From Ardenticatenales bacterium (GTDB lineage: Bacteria; Chloroflexota; Anaerolineae; Promineifilales; Promineifilaceae): 64,000 bases of DNA. The stretch is from NCBI GenBank assembly GCA_020634575.1, contig JACKBM010000032.1, forward strand, positions 9,501 through 73,500, in the 5' to 3' direction. Of this stretch, positions 35,059 through 45,050 are shown piece by piece; within the stretch, counting starts at the first letter, position 1, and every line of letters begins with the position of its first letter. Both the position numbers and the translations under genes were made by a program. The notes beneath the pieces are model-generated. The model made no database searches. It saw only the letters and a list, made by a program, of their open reading frames with translations, and was not told where the DNA came from.

Positions 35059-35742
35059 TTACTCCTCCTCGGTGGCGGCGGCTTCTTGTTGGGCGCGTTG
35101 CCAGAGGCTGTGTTCGGTCTCGTAGATGAGGCGATAGCGGTCGCTGAGTTTGTCCCAGTAGTCGCTGTACTCGGACCAGCGCCGGCCGATCAGGCTGGCC
35201 TGGTCGCTGAGCATATCGTCTTCCTCTTTGCGCCGGGCCACGCGCCAGAGGCTGCGCAGGATGTGATGGCTGTTGCCAACCACCTGCTGGGCCAGCTGGA
35301 TGACGGGGCTGGTCTCGACATCGGTCAACGTCCGGTTGAGGGCAGCGCGGGCCACGAAGACCGGCCGGTCATCCCCCAAATACCCATTGGCCAGCATAAA
35401 ATCGATCAGAAAGGCCCGGTGCCAATAGTAACTCAGCTTGTCAGTTGCCTCTTTGATGGTGAGAAAGTAGAGGATCTTGCGGGAGATTTTGACCAGCAGG
35501 TTGAATAGCTGTTTGAAGGGCCAGAGGAGGCAACCGGCCGGTGTACAACCGTCGCCATCCCCCAGCGCCTTCAGCGTCTCCGGCGACACCGCCCGGTTAC
35601 GCACCCTGGCGATAACCCGCGGCATCCGCCGGCGAAAAAACTCCTCAAACAGCGCATCGACAATCGGGATCGGAATCAGCACCGCTAACCCGGCAAACGT
35701 CGCATCCGCATAAAGCCGCCAATCAAAACGCTGCATAGGCAT
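35059..35742 (-). CDS. Hypothetical protein with N-terminal hydrophobic segment
   Basis: The 227-residue product is unrecognised. It has one hydrophobic stretch near the start (FAGLAVLIPIPIVDALF) followed by basic residues, a region CTPAGCLLWPFKQLFNLL that may lie on the membrane, and a charged helical C-terminus ending in acidic residues. An ATG at 35742 is used; another ATG lies two codons later and a TTG four codons earlier. It stands alone between repeat-rich gaps. Coding is supported by its length, codon pattern and two internal ACCGGCCGGT sites typical of genes in this window. Confidence 0.6.
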   Translation of the reverse strand: MPMQRFDWRLYADATFAGLAVLIPIPIVDALFEEFFRRRMPRVIARVRNRAVSPETLKALGDGDGCTPAGCLLWPFKQLFNLLVKISRKILYFLTIKEATDKLSYYWHRAFLIDFMLANGYLGDDRPVFVARAALNRTLTDVETSPVIQLAQQVVGNSHHILRSLWRVARRKEEDDMLSDQASLIGRRWSEYSDYWDKLSDRYRLIYETEHSLWQRAQQEAAATEEE

Positions 35743-35762
35743 CCAAAGTCCCAATACCTTTA

Positions 35763-35830
35763 CGTGTCATGCCGAGCGCAGCGAGGCAACTCCCGCGCTA
35801 CCCCCATTTGTCAAGCCGAGCAAAGCGAGG
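35763..35830. repeat. Dispersed GAGCGCAGCGAGG repeat pair
   Basis: TGTCATGCCGAGCGCAGCGAGGC and TGTCAAGCCGAGCAAAGCGAGGC-like copies occur in tandem (first at 35767, second near 35811), each about 20 bases. They are relatives of the CTGAGCACAGCGAAG repeats at 31081 and 46702-46725. The acyl-CoA dehydrogenase stop codon lies next to the second copy. Confidence 0.7.
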
Positions 35831-37009
35831 CTACCGGAACAGCTCACGCACCACAATATTGCGCTGAATCTGGCTCGTACCCTCGTAGATCTGATAGATC
35901 TTGACGTCACGCATCAACTTCTCCACCGGATACTCGGACATGTAGCCATAGCCGCCAAACACCTGCACCGCATCCGTCGTCACCTTCATGGCGATGTCAG
36001 CCGCATACGCCTTGGCGAAGGCGGAGGTCGTGGTATTGCGCACGCCGGCGTCCACTTCCCAGGCTGCCTTCCAGACCAGCATCCGGGCCGCTTCCACCTG
36101 CATCGCCATGTCGGCGATCATGTGACCGATGGCCTGGTGCTGCCAGATCGGCTTGCCCATCGTGGTGCGCTCTTTGGCATATTTGACCGCTTCGTCCAGC
36201 GCCCGCTGGGCCACGCCGACAGCGCCGGCAGCCGTGGGTGGGCGGCTCTTGTCAAACACCTTCATCGCCGTCAGAAAGCCAGTGCCTTCCTCGCCCAGCA
36301 TATATTCGGCCGGGACGCGCACATCGTCAAAGCTTACTGGCGCCGTGTCAGAAGCGTGCTGCCCCATCTTGGCAAACGGCTTGCCCACGCTCACCCCTTC
36401 CCAATCCCGGTGCACGACAAAAAAGCTCATGCCCCGGTACCGCTCGCGCCGGTCATCCTGCAACGACGGCGAGGTGTATGCCAGCACGGTGTAAAAATCA
36501 GCGTTGGTGGCGTTGGTGATAAAGGTCTTGCTGCCGCGTAAAATGAAGCTGTCGCCATCCCGCACGGCCACCGTTTTCAGGCCGGCCACATCAGAACCCG
36601 CTTCCGGCTCCGTCACACAATAGGCGCAGAGCTGGCCATCAACCATCCGCTGGCTGTACTCCTGCTTCTGGTCTTCATTGCCGGCAATCAGGATGGGCAA
36701 CATGCCCAACCCGTTAGCGCCCAACGCCGTCGATACGCCAGAACAGCCCCAGGCCAGTTGCTCGCCCACGATGCATTCGTCCAGCAGGCTGAGCCCCAGA
36801 CCGCCGTATTTCTCCGGGATATTTTGCGTCGTCAACCCAAGTTCTTGCGCCTTTTTAATCAGCGGCCAGGGATATTCATGGGTTTTGTCGTAATGTTCCG
36901 CGTTCGGGGCGATTTCGTTACGGGCAAAATCGCGCGCCAGGTCACGGATCATCTCTTGCTCTTCCGTCAGCTTAAAACCGACCCCTGCGGGCATGGTCAT
37001 GACGCTCAT
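35831..37009 (-). CDS. Acyl-CoA dehydrogenase
   Basis: The 392-residue flavoprotein has [16 protein letters not shown], the FAD-adjacent [26 protein letters not shown] and the C-terminal [20 protein letters not shown] followed by [14 protein letters not shown], whose Glu is the catalytic base of short/medium-chain acyl-CoA dehydrogenases. It introduces the first double bond in beta-oxidation; chain length is not deducible. Its ATG overlaps the stop of the PRC-barrel gene (ATGA), so translation is coupled. The shared promoter carries a palindromic operator that also occurs at the phasin promoter. Confidence 0.93.
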   Translation of the reverse strand: MSVMTMPAGVGFKLTEEQEMIRDLARDFARNEIAPNAEHYDKTHEYPWPLIKKAQELGLTTQNIPEKYGGLGLSLLDECIVGEQLAWGCSGVSTALGANGLGMLPILIAGNEDQKQEYSQRMVDGQLCAYCVTEPEAGSDVAGLKTVAVRDGDSFILRGSKTFITNATNADFYTVLAYTSPSLQDDRRERYRGMSFFVVHRDWEGVSVGKPFAKMGQHASDTAPVSFDDVRVPAEYMLGEEGTGFLTAMKVFDKSRPPTAAGAVGVAQRALDEAVKYAKERTTMGKPIWQHQAIGHMIADMAMQVEAARMLVWKAAWEVDAGVRNTTTSAFAKAYAADIAMKVTTDAVQVFGGYGYMSEYPVEKLMRDVKIYQIYEGTSQIQRNIVVRELFR

Positions 37010-37551
37010 TCTTCACTCTCCTTACTGGTGAGATCCAGATTATCCGGCCGGTCCTGTTCAGCGCGCTCCATGTTGACGGTCATCACGCCATCAGTCAGGC
37101 CGACATCAATAACGGCACTGTGCATCACCCCACGGTTCTCCTTGATCGGCCCCTCCACATAGACAGCCGACAGGCCAAAGCCAACAATGCGCGAGCTATC
37201 CGCCAGCAGAATATCACCCACCAGCCCGACCCGCGTCCCGCCCGGTGTATTGACCGGCCGGCCCCGCAGCTCATCCAGACGTAACCACTCTTTGGCCTCT
37301 GGATGGGCATCTTCATCAACCAGCGAGCTGGATTTCTTTACCAGGATCGCGTCGATGCCCAGAATCTGAACATCACTCAATGGGATCAGTTGGGTTTTAC
37401 GCTTGAGCAGCCCTTTGCGGCCCATGAACAGGCCCACAATTCGCGTCAACTCCCGGTCCAGCAGCAGCCCCTTCAGGTTCCCCAGAAAGCGGCCCTCATT
37501 CAGGGAAATAATCGGTTTATCTATCAGTTCCTGACCGGGTCTTAGCTTCAT
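37006..37551 (-). CDS. PRC-barrel domain protein
   Basis: The 181-residue product contains two PRC-barrel-like units: [24 protein letters not shown] (two pieces of one strand-rich repeat, residues 10-80) and [22 protein letters not shown] (from about 92). PRC-barrels are small beta-barrels in RimM, photosynthetic reaction centre H subunits and many membrane-associated proteins; the role here is unknown. It is the first gene of a two-gene operon with the acyl-CoA dehydrogenase, which it overlaps by four bases. A clear promoter with an overlapping operator lies 40-70 bases upstream. Confidence 0.8.
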   Translation of the reverse strand: MKLRPGQELIDKPIISLNEGRFLGNLKGLLLDRELTRIVGLFMGRKGLLKRKTQLIPLSDVQILGIDAILVKKSSSLVDEDAHPEAKEWLRLDELRGRPVNTPGGTRVGLVGDILLADSSRIVGFGLSAVYVEGPIKENRGVMHSAVIDVGLTDGVMTVNMERAEQDRPDNLDLTSKESEE

Positions 37552-37572
37552 AAATTGTGGCTCTATGGTTTA

Positions 37573-37587
37573 TGGCGCAGTGCGTCA
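37573..37587. promoter_or_regulatory. Palindromic operator, site A
   Basis: TGGCGCAGTGCGTCA is a 15-base near-palindrome around the predicted transcription start of the PRC-barrel/acyl-CoA dehydrogenase operon. It matches two sites at the phasin promoter (55596-55610 and 55622-55636). Confidence 0.6.
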
Positions 37588-37591
37588 AATC

Positions 37592-37620
37592 ATTATAATC
37601 AGTTCACCGAGGCTTGTAAA
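37592..37620 (-). promoter_or_regulatory. Promoter of the PRC-barrel/acyl-CoA dehydrogenase operon
   Basis: On the reverse strand TTTACA-N17-TATAAT is a near-consensus sigma-70-type promoter. Transcription should start near 37585, inside operator site A, an arrangement typical of repression. It overlaps the 3' end of the MFS gene. Confidence 0.75.
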
Positions 37621-38798
37621 GAAACCCACCGGACCCGACCAAGCACAAAGAAAAACGTCAACAGCCCCAGGGCGACAGCGCCCAGGACCACCCACATCAT
37701 GGCCGAACCGCCCCGAGTATCAAACATAAGCCCCATCAACCAGGGCACGAGCATCGCCCCAACGGCAGTAACGGCAAACAACGCCCCATTGATCTGCCCG
37801 GTCAGACGGAGATGCTTGCCGACAAAAGCCATCAAAACCGGGAAAGTTGACGCCAGAAAGAGGCCCAATCCCGCCGTACCAAACGTCAGTGCCGTCAGCG
37901 AGTCAGGCCAGAGTAAGAGGATAGTCAGACTGGCCAGCGAGCCCGCGTAATTCACCAGCAGCAGTTGCCGGTTGGCAAAGCGCACAGCCAGGGGGATGGC
38001 CAGCATGCGGCCTACCGTAAACAGCCCATAGAAGCTGGCGTTAATACGGCCAGCTGCGGCCTCACTCGCCCCGGCTGCCTCGATTATGTATGTATAAATC
38101 CAGCCGCCGAAGCCAACCTCGACGCCGACATAGAGGAGGAACATCAGGGCCAGTAGCAGGAGCAAGGGCCAATCCACAGCGGGCTTGTCCCCGGCAGCGG
38201 CCCTTTCGTCGACGGGCACAGCCGGGCTGGCCACGAAGAGAATACCGGCCGCAATGATAAGCGCCAGGGCCGCCACGAGATAAAAGGTGGGATGGATCCG
38301 GCCGGTCCGCAACAGCAACGCGGTAAACACCAGCGGCGCCACAAAGGAGCCAATCCCATTGACAAAATGCATCCCGTTCAGCCAGGGGCCAACCCGTTCC
38401 GCCTGCACCCAGATCAGCAGGGTGTTACAGCCCACCATCAGGTGACTGGTGCTAAAACCAATCACAAACATCAACAGATTCAGCTGCCAGAACTGGGTGG
38501 CCAGCGGCGTCAGCACCGTGGCCAGCGCCGTCACCAGCAGCGCTACGGCCATGGCTGGATGGCCCCGTAGCCGGTCATACATCCGTCCCCCGGCCAATGA
38601 GCCCAGCAAAAAGCCGATCCCCCGCGTGGTGAAGAACACACCGGTCTCCCCCGGCGACACCCCACTGTTCTCCGCCAGCGTCGGCAATGCCGGCCCCAAC
38701 ACCGCTGAGACCACGCCAAACATAAAAAAGGCTGCGTAATAACCAATCGTAGGCGATAACTTGGCCCGATTGGCCAACTCCAATGACAACTTATCCAT
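37599..38798 (-). CDS. Major facilitator superfamily transporter
   Basis: The 399-residue product has about 12 hydrophobic helices and the MFS loop 2-3 motif region GSLAGGRMYDRLRGHPAMAV. An amphipathic central loop (about 185-205, with VDERAAAGDKPAVDW) separates the two six-helix halves. It resembles fucose permease-like or sugar MFS proteins in general form, but the cargo cannot be told. It is followed by the PRC-barrel operon, whose promoter lies in its last codons, and preceded across a 64-base repeat-bearing gap by the large regulator gene. Confidence 0.85.
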   Translation of the reverse strand: MDKLSLELANRAKLSPTIGYYAAFFMFGVVSAVLGPALPTLAENSGVSPGETGVFFTTRGIGFLLGSLAGGRMYDRLRGHPAMAVALLVTALATVLTPLATQFWQLNLLMFVIGFSTSHLMVGCNTLLIWVQAERVGPWLNGMHFVNGIGSFVAPLVFTALLLRTGRIHPTFYLVAALALIIAAGILFVASPAVPVDERAAAGDKPAVDWPLLLLLALMFLLYVGVEVGFGGWIYTYIIEAAGASEAAAGRINASFYGLFTVGRMLAIPLAVRFANRQLLLVNYAGSLASLTILLLWPDSLTALTFGTAGLGLFLASTFPVLMAFVGKHLRLTGQINGALFAVTAVGAMLVPWLMGLMFDTRGGSAMMWVVLGAVALGLLTFFFVLGRVRWVSLQASVN

Positions 38799-38840
38799 CC
38801 CGCCAATGATAACGCGAGACTGTCCGGAGCGGCATCACCA

Positions 38841-38883
38841 ACCTGTCAGGTTGGGGGACCTGTCAGGTTGGGGGGACCTGTCG
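38841..38883. repeat. REP-like variant repeat ACCTGTCAGGT
   Basis: ACCTGTCAGGT occurs at 38841-38851 and 38858-38868 with a TGGGGG connector (period 17), plus a partial third copy at 38876. Compared with the RAYT-associated ACCCGTCGGGT, both arms have changed together (C to T and G to A), keeping the palindrome. The stop codon of the regulator gene falls in the second copy. Confidence 0.75.
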
Positions 38884-41800
38884 ACGACGGGTGTGGATGG
38901 CGTGGCCGCCCGCGGCCAACTGTTTGATATCGCGCTCGATGGTGCGCTCGGAGACCTGCAGCGCCTGGGCCAGGTCTCCATAAGTTGGCGCAGCCCCCTG
39001 GGCCCGGGCCTCAGCCATCAACCGGGCCAGGCGCTGGCGGCGCAAGGTTGCCTCCCCTGCTGCCGCCTGTAAGGCAGCATCTGCCGGGCCAGCATCCACC
39101 GTCCAGTCAACGGTCACATAATCTTCTGCCACCAACGGCCGCCCCAGGGGCACATCCTGCCGCACCAGCCTGACACGCAGCGGCGCCGGCCGCATTGCCA
39201 GATAGGCCGCCCGCACCTGCCGATGCAGCGTGATGCGCGCGACATAGTCCGCGCGCTTCTCCGGGTGAGCAAACCGATCCGCCTGTTCCACCAGGCAGTC
39301 ATGCGCCCGCGCCAAATCGGCCACAGCGCCATTCAGCAAATAGCGCAAATAGAAATAGTGAGTATGGTTCGCCATGGAAGGGCCGTCAAAATTGATGCGT
39401 TGCCCCGCTTCCGTCAAAGCAACCAGCGCTTCTGCAGCTCGTCCAGTCTGCTGGCAAGCCTGAGCCAGCGCCAAAAAAGGACTGGCGTAAGCGCCGCTAA
39501 GCCCCTCTGCCAGATCTACCGCCCGGCGCAGCACCTCGTAAGCGACCTCTGCCTCCCCCAGACCCAGATGAGCCCGGCCAATAATCTGCCAGGCCTGAAC
39601 CACAGCAGCGCCCTGCTCCTGCCGTTCCAGCCAGTCCCGCAGCGGGGCCAGTGCCGCCGCCGCCGCCTCATGTTCACCGGCCTGCTCATAACATTGGGCC
39701 AGCAGCGCCCGGTATTGCAGTTTCTTCTGGTAATCATCTGCCGCCAACTCGCGCTCGGCGAGCGTAACCAGCTCGGTGGCATAAGCCAGCGCCACCTCAT
39801 GCATGCCCTGGAAGGACGCGCTGTTGGCCGTGTTATAAAGCGCCGTCGTCAGACCATAAAAGCCGCCGCCCAGACGCTGTTGCGCCAGCGTTTCCTCATG
39901 GAGCTGATGGGCCGTATCCCAATCACCGGTGAACTGAGCCGCCACGCCCCAGAGATAACGCCAATCAGCGGCAATGTGATGCAGCTCCGGCCGATCCGCC
40001 AACGTCGCCCTAACCGCTTCCAGCTCAACCAGCGCCGCATCCGCCTGGCGCGCTCGCAGCAGACAGGCCGCCAGGATAAGGCGCATCTCGGCCTGGAGCT
40101 CCGGCCGGTCCGCCAACGTCGCCGCCTGGGCCCAACCCCGTCGCGCCATGGTCAACCCCATCTCACTGTCGCCCATCGTAAAGGCATGTTTTAGGGCCAG
40201 CTGCTGCCACGCCTCCAGCGCCAGCGCCGGATTGCCCACCGCCTCAACCAGACCCAGAATCGCCGTCTGCACCCGTTCAATCTCCGGCTGACCGCTCTGT
40301 CCCATCAGCAGGTCAAACTTGAGCAGCAGCAAACGCAGCTCAATATCCTCATCGCGCTGGGACTGTGCCTCGGCCAGAAGCAGTTCAACCTGGGGCAACC
40401 GCTCACTGGTCGGGCTGGCCTGGTGCGCCAGCTGCAGCTGCAGCCAATGCAGCCCCAACAACTCGCCGGCCGTCAAACCAGCCCGAGCGGCCAGATCGGC
40501 AGCCTCCGTGGCATACTGGGCGGCCGAATGTGGCGCCCGCAAAGCGAGGGCCCCTTCCGCAGCGCGTTGATAATGAAACACCGCCGCCGGCAGGGCCGCG
40601 CCCTGAGCATAATGCCAGGCGATGGCGGCCTGTGGCGCCCGTTCCTGCCGCAACAACTCGGCCGCCTGACGGTGCCAGCGCTCCCGCTGCGGGCCGGGAA
40701 TCTGCCGGTAGAGATGGAGCCGCACCAGCCCATGCTGAAACGCATAGCCGGTATCTGTCTCGCGCAGGAAGCGGCTGCCCACCAGCCGGCGCAGCTGTGG
40801 GCCAGTGAGCGGCGCCGGCAGCAGCGCGCTCCAGGGCACAAACGGCACCTCAAGGCCAAAGATGGCGGCAGCGGCCAGGGCGGTTTGGTCCACTTCGGCC
40901 AGCTTTTGCCACCGGCCGGTCAACAAAGGCCCCAGCCCCACCACCTCGCCCGGCGCCCCCTGCAACAGCTCCTGCAAGAGTAACGGATTACCACCGCTCA
41001 ACTGCTGCAAACTGGTCACGTCCGCCGCCGCCTGGCTCGCCTGCGCCTGGACCAACTCGGCTACCTCAGCCGTCGTGAAGCCGCTCAGCGGTAGACGAAG
41101 TGGGCGTACAATGCGCTCGCTCTCCTGTAGCGCCGCCAGCGCCGGCTCGCTCTGGCGCAACTCCCAATCCCGGTACGCCAGCAGGAGCAGGATGGGTGCC
41201 TCCTGGCACAATGCCACGAGCGTTGGCCACAACCGCCAGAACTGCGGATCCGCCCATTGGACATCATCCAGAATCAGCAGCAACGGCCCCTGCTCCGCCC
41301 AACGCTGCAGGAGATAACGCAGCGCTGCTGCCTGCGACATTTCAGCGGCAAAATGGCTTGGCGGCAGGTCTGCGTTTTCCGCCCCCAGCAGCGCCTCCAC
41401 CAGCGGGCGCAAGACCGGCGGCGCCTCGGCACTGGCAGCGCTCAGGGCAGGCCGGCGGCCCAACCCCTGTAACGCCTCCACCAGCGGGCCAAACAGGCGT
41501 GGCGCCCCTTCCTGCCCGCTGCCCCAACCACAGGCCAGCTGCCGCCACGCCGCTGCCCGTTCGATCTCACGCAGCAGGGTTGTCTTGCCGATGCCGGGTT
41601 CGCCTTCGACGAGGGCCAGGCCACCGCTGCCCCGCGCCAGCTGATCCAGCAGGGCCAGTAGGCCGGCTCGCTCCGCCTGCCGGCCCACAAACGGCGCCAT
41701 CGAACCGGCCACTGCGGCCCGAGGTTGGGGCAACGCCGCCAGCAGGGCGGTTACCCCGGCCGATGGGGCCGCCCCCAATTCCTCGGCCAGCAACCTGGCC

Positions 41801-42432
41801 AGTTGCTCGTATTGCCGGCGGGCGGCGCCGGGCCGGCCGAGCCGGGCATAAAGCTGCATCACCAGGGCATGGGCTGATTCGTCGAGGGGATCGGCCTGCA
41901 CCCAGCGGTGGGCCAGTAATAGCGCCTCGTGGTGGTGTTCAGGGCCAGCGGCGGCCAGGTGCTGGCTGGCCCGCCCCAGCGTGGCCAGGAACTGCTCCTG
42001 CATCAGGACACGTTCATTGAGCAGCCACTCCCCGTCCAGCTCTTCCAGCAAGTCGCCCCGATAGAGCGCCAGCGCTTCTTGCCAACCGGCCGGATCGCCC
42101 CCCGCCGCCAGCTCGCCAAAACGAACCGCGTCCACGGCCAGCCCCATCAGACCCACAGTCTCGCTGCTGAGCACCAGATGGTCAGCCAACTCGGGAACCT
42201 GCCGCTGCAGGCGGTAAAGGGTGTTGCTTAGTAGGTGGCGGGCTCGTTCTTCATCGCTATCCGGCCAGAGTGTGCCGGCGAGGCGGCTACGTGTGGCCTG
42301 GAAGCCGGACCGCCCCTGCAACGCCAGGTAGCCGAGCAACGCTGCGCCATTGCCAGTCAGCAGATAGGCGCGTTGCGCCAGCTGCAGCTGCAAAGGACCA
42401 AGTATGGCGATGCTGGGAGGCGAAAAAGGCAT
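38863..42432 (-). CDS. Large SARP/MalT-like ATPase transcriptional regulator with C-terminal HTH
   Basis: The 1189-residue product starts with a SARP-type DNA-binding region (residues 1-90, LLGYLALQGRSG, RLAGTLWPDSDEERARHLLS) and a bacterial transcriptional activation domain (about 95-235). An AAA/STAND ATPase follows with Walker A GEPGIGKTTL (about 280) and Walker B LLLILDDVQWAD (about 389). The middle to C-terminal part is a long row of TPR-like helices. At the end (about 1149-1175) YGDLAQALQVSERTIERDIKQL forms a second, DeoR-like helix-turn-helix. It is divergent from the secreted repeat protein gene, a possible target. Confidence 0.88.
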   Translation of the reverse strand: MPFSPPSIAILGPLQLQLAQRAYLLTGNGAALLGYLALQGRSGFQATRSRLAGTLWPDSDEERARHLLSNTLYRLQRQVPELADHLVLSSETVGLMGLAVDAVRFGELAAGGDPAGWQEALALYRGDLLEELDGEWLLNERVLMQEQFLATLGRASQHLAAAGPEHHHEALLLAHRWVQADPLDESAHALVMQLYARLGRPGAARRQYEQLARLLAEELGAAPSAGVTALLAALPQPRAAVAGSMAPFVGRQAERAGLLALLDQLARGSGGLALVEGEPGIGKTTLLREIERAAAWRQLACGWGSGQEGAPRLFGPLVEALQGLGRRPALSAASAEAPPVLRPLVEALLGAENADLPPSHFAAEMSQAAALRYLLQRWAEQGPLLLILDDVQWADPQFWRLWPTLVALCQEAPILLLLAYRDWELRQSEPALAALQESERIVRPLRLPLSGFTTAEVAELVQAQASQAAADVTSLQQLSGGNPLLLQELLQGAPGEVVGLGPLLTGRWQKLAEVDQTALAAAAIFGLEVPFVPWSALLPAPLTGPQLRRLVGSRFLRETDTGYAFQHGLVRLHLYRQIPGPQRERWHRQAAELLRQERAPQAAIAWHYAQGAALPAAVFHYQRAAEGALALRAPHSAAQYATEAADLAARAGLTAGELLGLHWLQLQLAHQASPTSERLPQVELLLAEAQSQRDEDIELRLLLLKFDLLMGQSGQPEIERVQTAILGLVEAVGNPALALEAWQQLALKHAFTMGDSEMGLTMARRGWAQAATLADRPELQAEMRLILAACLLRARQADAALVELEAVRATLADRPELHHIAADWRYLWGVAAQFTGDWDTAHQLHEETLAQQRLGGGFYGLTTALYNTANSASFQGMHEVALAYATELVTLAERELAADDYQKKLQYRALLAQCYEQAGEHEAAAAALAPLRDWLERQEQGAAVVQAWQIIGRAHLGLGEAEVAYEVLRRAVDLAEGLSGAYASPFLALAQACQQTGRAAEALVALTEAGQRINFDGPSMANHTHYFYLRYLLNGAVADLARAHDCLVEQADRFAHPEKRADYVARITLHRQVRAAYLAMRPAPLRVRLVRQDVPLGRPLVAEDYVTVDWTVDAGPADAALQAAAGEATLRRQRLARLMAEARAQGAAPTYGDLAQALQVSERTIERDIKQLAAGGHAIHTRRRQVPPT

Positions 42433-42579
42433 AAATCAGGTCGTTGTCGGGATAGTCGGCTCTGGATCCGGCGGGCAGGAGAGTGGCGAGAGACCGTCTC
42501 GATATGATGAGAGTCGGATGCAGCCACGTCCTGTCACCCTGCGGACCGGGCCAATTGTAGCAAATCCTGGAGATTATCT

Positions 42580-44892
42580 ATGTTATCCAATCGTTTTCGT
42601 CTTCTTTTATTCATTATGCTGGCCAGCAGCGTACTGGCGCTGGGACTCTTCGGGCTGGGTTATGCCCCCGCAACTGCCCAGGCGCTCACTCAGCTCAAGC
42701 TGCCCGCCACACCTGAAACCATTCAGGCTGACATCGTCATCAGCCATACTGTCACGGTCGAAGATCCGGGCGGGCGGACCGGCTATTATCTCTCGATGGC
42801 CACGATTGGCGGCAAGCCGGCGATGGCCTTCCACAATGGGACGGCCGGTCAGGTGCAGTTTATGCTGGCCAATGATGCGGACGGCACCAGCTGGGGCGAG
42901 CCCATCAATATCAGAGCCGTCACCCCTTTTGCCTCCGGCATCGTGCTGCGTGAGATCAATGGCAAGCCGGCCGTGATCTATGACGATGTCGGCACGGACG
43001 CCCTCACCTACATTCAGGCCACCAGTGCCGACGGCAGCAGTTGGGGAACACCGGTGACAGTTGACCAGGTCTCGCCGTTTGGGACCGGCTACATTGACCT
43101 GGAGGTCGTGGCCGGCCAGCCAGCCGTCTCTTATGCTTATGCTCCACTGGCCAACAGCAATCTGCAGCTGCGCTACGCTCGCGCCAATGATGCCGACGGC
43201 GGCAGTTGGGGCACGCCCCAAATCCTGGACAACAGCCAGCCCATTGTGGGCGCCTTTAGCCAGTTGGAGGTGGTCGACGGCTTCCCCGCCATTGCTTACC
43301 AGAACTCCACTCTGGGTAACCTGATGTTTCTGCGCGCCCAGGACGCCACCGGCAGCAGTTGGGGAACACCGCAACTGCTCGCCAACGCCGGCACCGCCGG
43401 ACAGCAGCTTACAATGGCCATCATTGCGGGTCAGCCGGCTATCGTCTACCGGGATGGCGCCTCAGGCGACCTGCGTTATACCCGGGCCACGACCGCCAGC
43501 GGCAGCAGTTGGGGGGCACCTGTTACCCTGCACCCATTCACCATCTCGGGCGGGGCCCCCCCACATCTAACCACAATCAACGGCCTGCCTGCCGTCGCCT
43601 TCCAGACCGGCGGCGCCGTCTACTTCCAGCGCGCCAATGACGCCACCGGCAGCAGCTGGCCAGCGCCAACGACAATTTATACAGGCAGCACCAGCAGTGA
43701 TGGCGTTTACTACCTCAATTTGCAGATGGTGAACGGCCGGCCGGCCATTGCCGGCCAGAATTCCCTCCACGATGCCGTGGCTTACCTCCGGGCTGATAAT
43801 GCGGCTGGGACGAGTTGGGGATCGCTGAGATTACTGCTGGGCGGGCTGGTCGGCAACGATAATTCGCTGGCCCTGGTCGGTGGGCGCCCGGCCATCAGCT
43901 ATGCCGACAGCCTGGCCGGCGGCCTCCGCTACGCCCGGGCTGCTGATGCCACAGGCACCAGCTGGGAAACACCAATTAGTGTGGACCCGACGCTCCAGAC
44001 CGGCGAGGGTAGCCAGCTACTGGTTGTCAACGGTCAGCCAGCCATCACCTACCTCGGCGATAATGGCAACCTGCGCTACGTACGGGCGACAGATGCGGTG
44101 GGCAGCAGCTGGCCCGCGCCGCAGAGCCTGATAGCTGATGGCGCTTATCTACCCAACCTGGCCATCTTTACCGACCGGCCAACCATTGTTTATTACGACT
44201 ATAACGCCAGCGAAATTCGCCGTTTACGAGCCAATGATGCTGATGGGACAACCTGGGGCAGCCCCCTCACCATCGCCAGCCTGAATAGCAACGCCATAGA
44301 CTCAGAAGATGGCAACCTGCTGCTGTTCTCGTTGAATGGCAATCCCGCCATCGTCTACAGCGATAGTCCAAATAATACGATTCACCTGATCCGGGCCAAT
44401 GACGCGGCTGGCAACAGCTGGGGTGCGCCGGCCCAGGTGGCCACAGGCGGCGAAGGCGATGGCCTCAGTTACGATTTTCATGAAGATCGGCTGGCCTTGC
44501 TCTTCTACTATTGGGACAGTGCCAATTCCGAATATCAGCTAACCTACGTGCGGGCAACGGACTTATCGGCCAGCAGTTGGGCCACGCCAGTCACCATCCA
44601 CGCCCAAAGCGGTGTCAATAATCGACCGTTCTTGACCTGGATAAACGGCGCACCGGCCGCTCTGTATGTCGATAGGCAAACCGACCAATGGCAGTTACTG
44701 CGGTCCACAGATGCCAGCGGCACCAGCTGGGGTACACCACAACCCGTTCTCCCCAACTATGGCGATGCCGACATACTCCGCCTGGATGAGCATGCCTTTG
44801 CCTTCAGCAACGGCAGTGATGCCCTCCACTATCTCTACTATCAGTTAGAGACCCAGTTTAAGCTTTATCTGCCGACGGTCATTCGGCAATAA
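42580..44892 (+). CDS. Secreted protein with 13 tandem RAxDAxGxSWG repeats
   Basis: The 770-residue product has a signal peptide (cleavage after TAQA, about residue 36). The mature part consists of 13 repeats of some 45-55 residues, each with a core like YARANDADGGSWGTPQ followed by a strand ending in GxPAIxY. This spacing suggests a beta-propeller or stacked beta-sheet fold. The last residues, FKLYLPTVIRQ, resemble a short YLPxV tail seen on other exported proteins of the phylum. TGGAGAT precedes the ATG. It is divergent from the giant regulator; an adhesive or binding role is possible but not shown. Confidence 0.75.
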   Translation: MLSNRFRLLLFIMLASSVLALGLFGLGYAPATAQALTQLKLPATPETIQADIVISHTVTVEDPGGRTGYYLSMATIGGKPAMAFHNGTAGQVQFMLANDADGTSWGEPINIRAVTPFASGIVLREINGKPAVIYDDVGTDALTYIQATSADGSSWGTPVTVDQVSPFGTGYIDLEVVAGQPAVSYAYAPLANSNLQLRYARANDADGGSWGTPQILDNSQPIVGAFSQLEVVDGFPAIAYQNSTLGNLMFLRAQDATGSSWGTPQLLANAGTAGQQLTMAIIAGQPAIVYRDGASGDLRYTRATTASGSSWGAPVTLHPFTISGGAPPHLTTINGLPAVAFQTGGAVYFQRANDATGSSWPAPTTIYTGSTSSDGVYYLNLQMVNGRPAIAGQNSLHDAVAYLRADNAAGTSWGSLRLLLGGLVGNDNSLALVGGRPAISYADSLAGGLRYARAADATGTSWETPISVDPTLQTGEGSQLLVVNGQPAITYLGDNGNLRYVRATDAVGSSWPAPQSLIADGAYLPNLAIFTDRPTIVYYDYNASEIRRLRANDADGTTWGSPLTIASLNSNAIDSEDGNLLLFSLNGNPAIVYSDSPNNTIHLIRANDAAGNSWGAPAQVATGGEGDGLSYDFHEDRLALLFYYWDSANSEYQLTYVRATDLSASSWATPVTIHAQSGVNNRPFLTWINGAPAALYVDRQTDQWQLLRSTDASGTSWGTPQPVLPNYGDADILRLDEHAFAFSNGSDALHYLYYQLETQFKLYLPTVIRQ

Positions 44893-45050
44893 AGAACCCT
44901 CCTGCAGGCGCAGCGTACTCGGCCCCACACTAACCGGGTACGCTGCGCCTCACCTCCCGGCCCAGCCCACTTAGCCAAATGTGGGTCTCCCACCAACCCA
45001 AGGTAAAATAGCGCATCAACCTTACCTCACCTAGCTCAGAGGAAATCATT

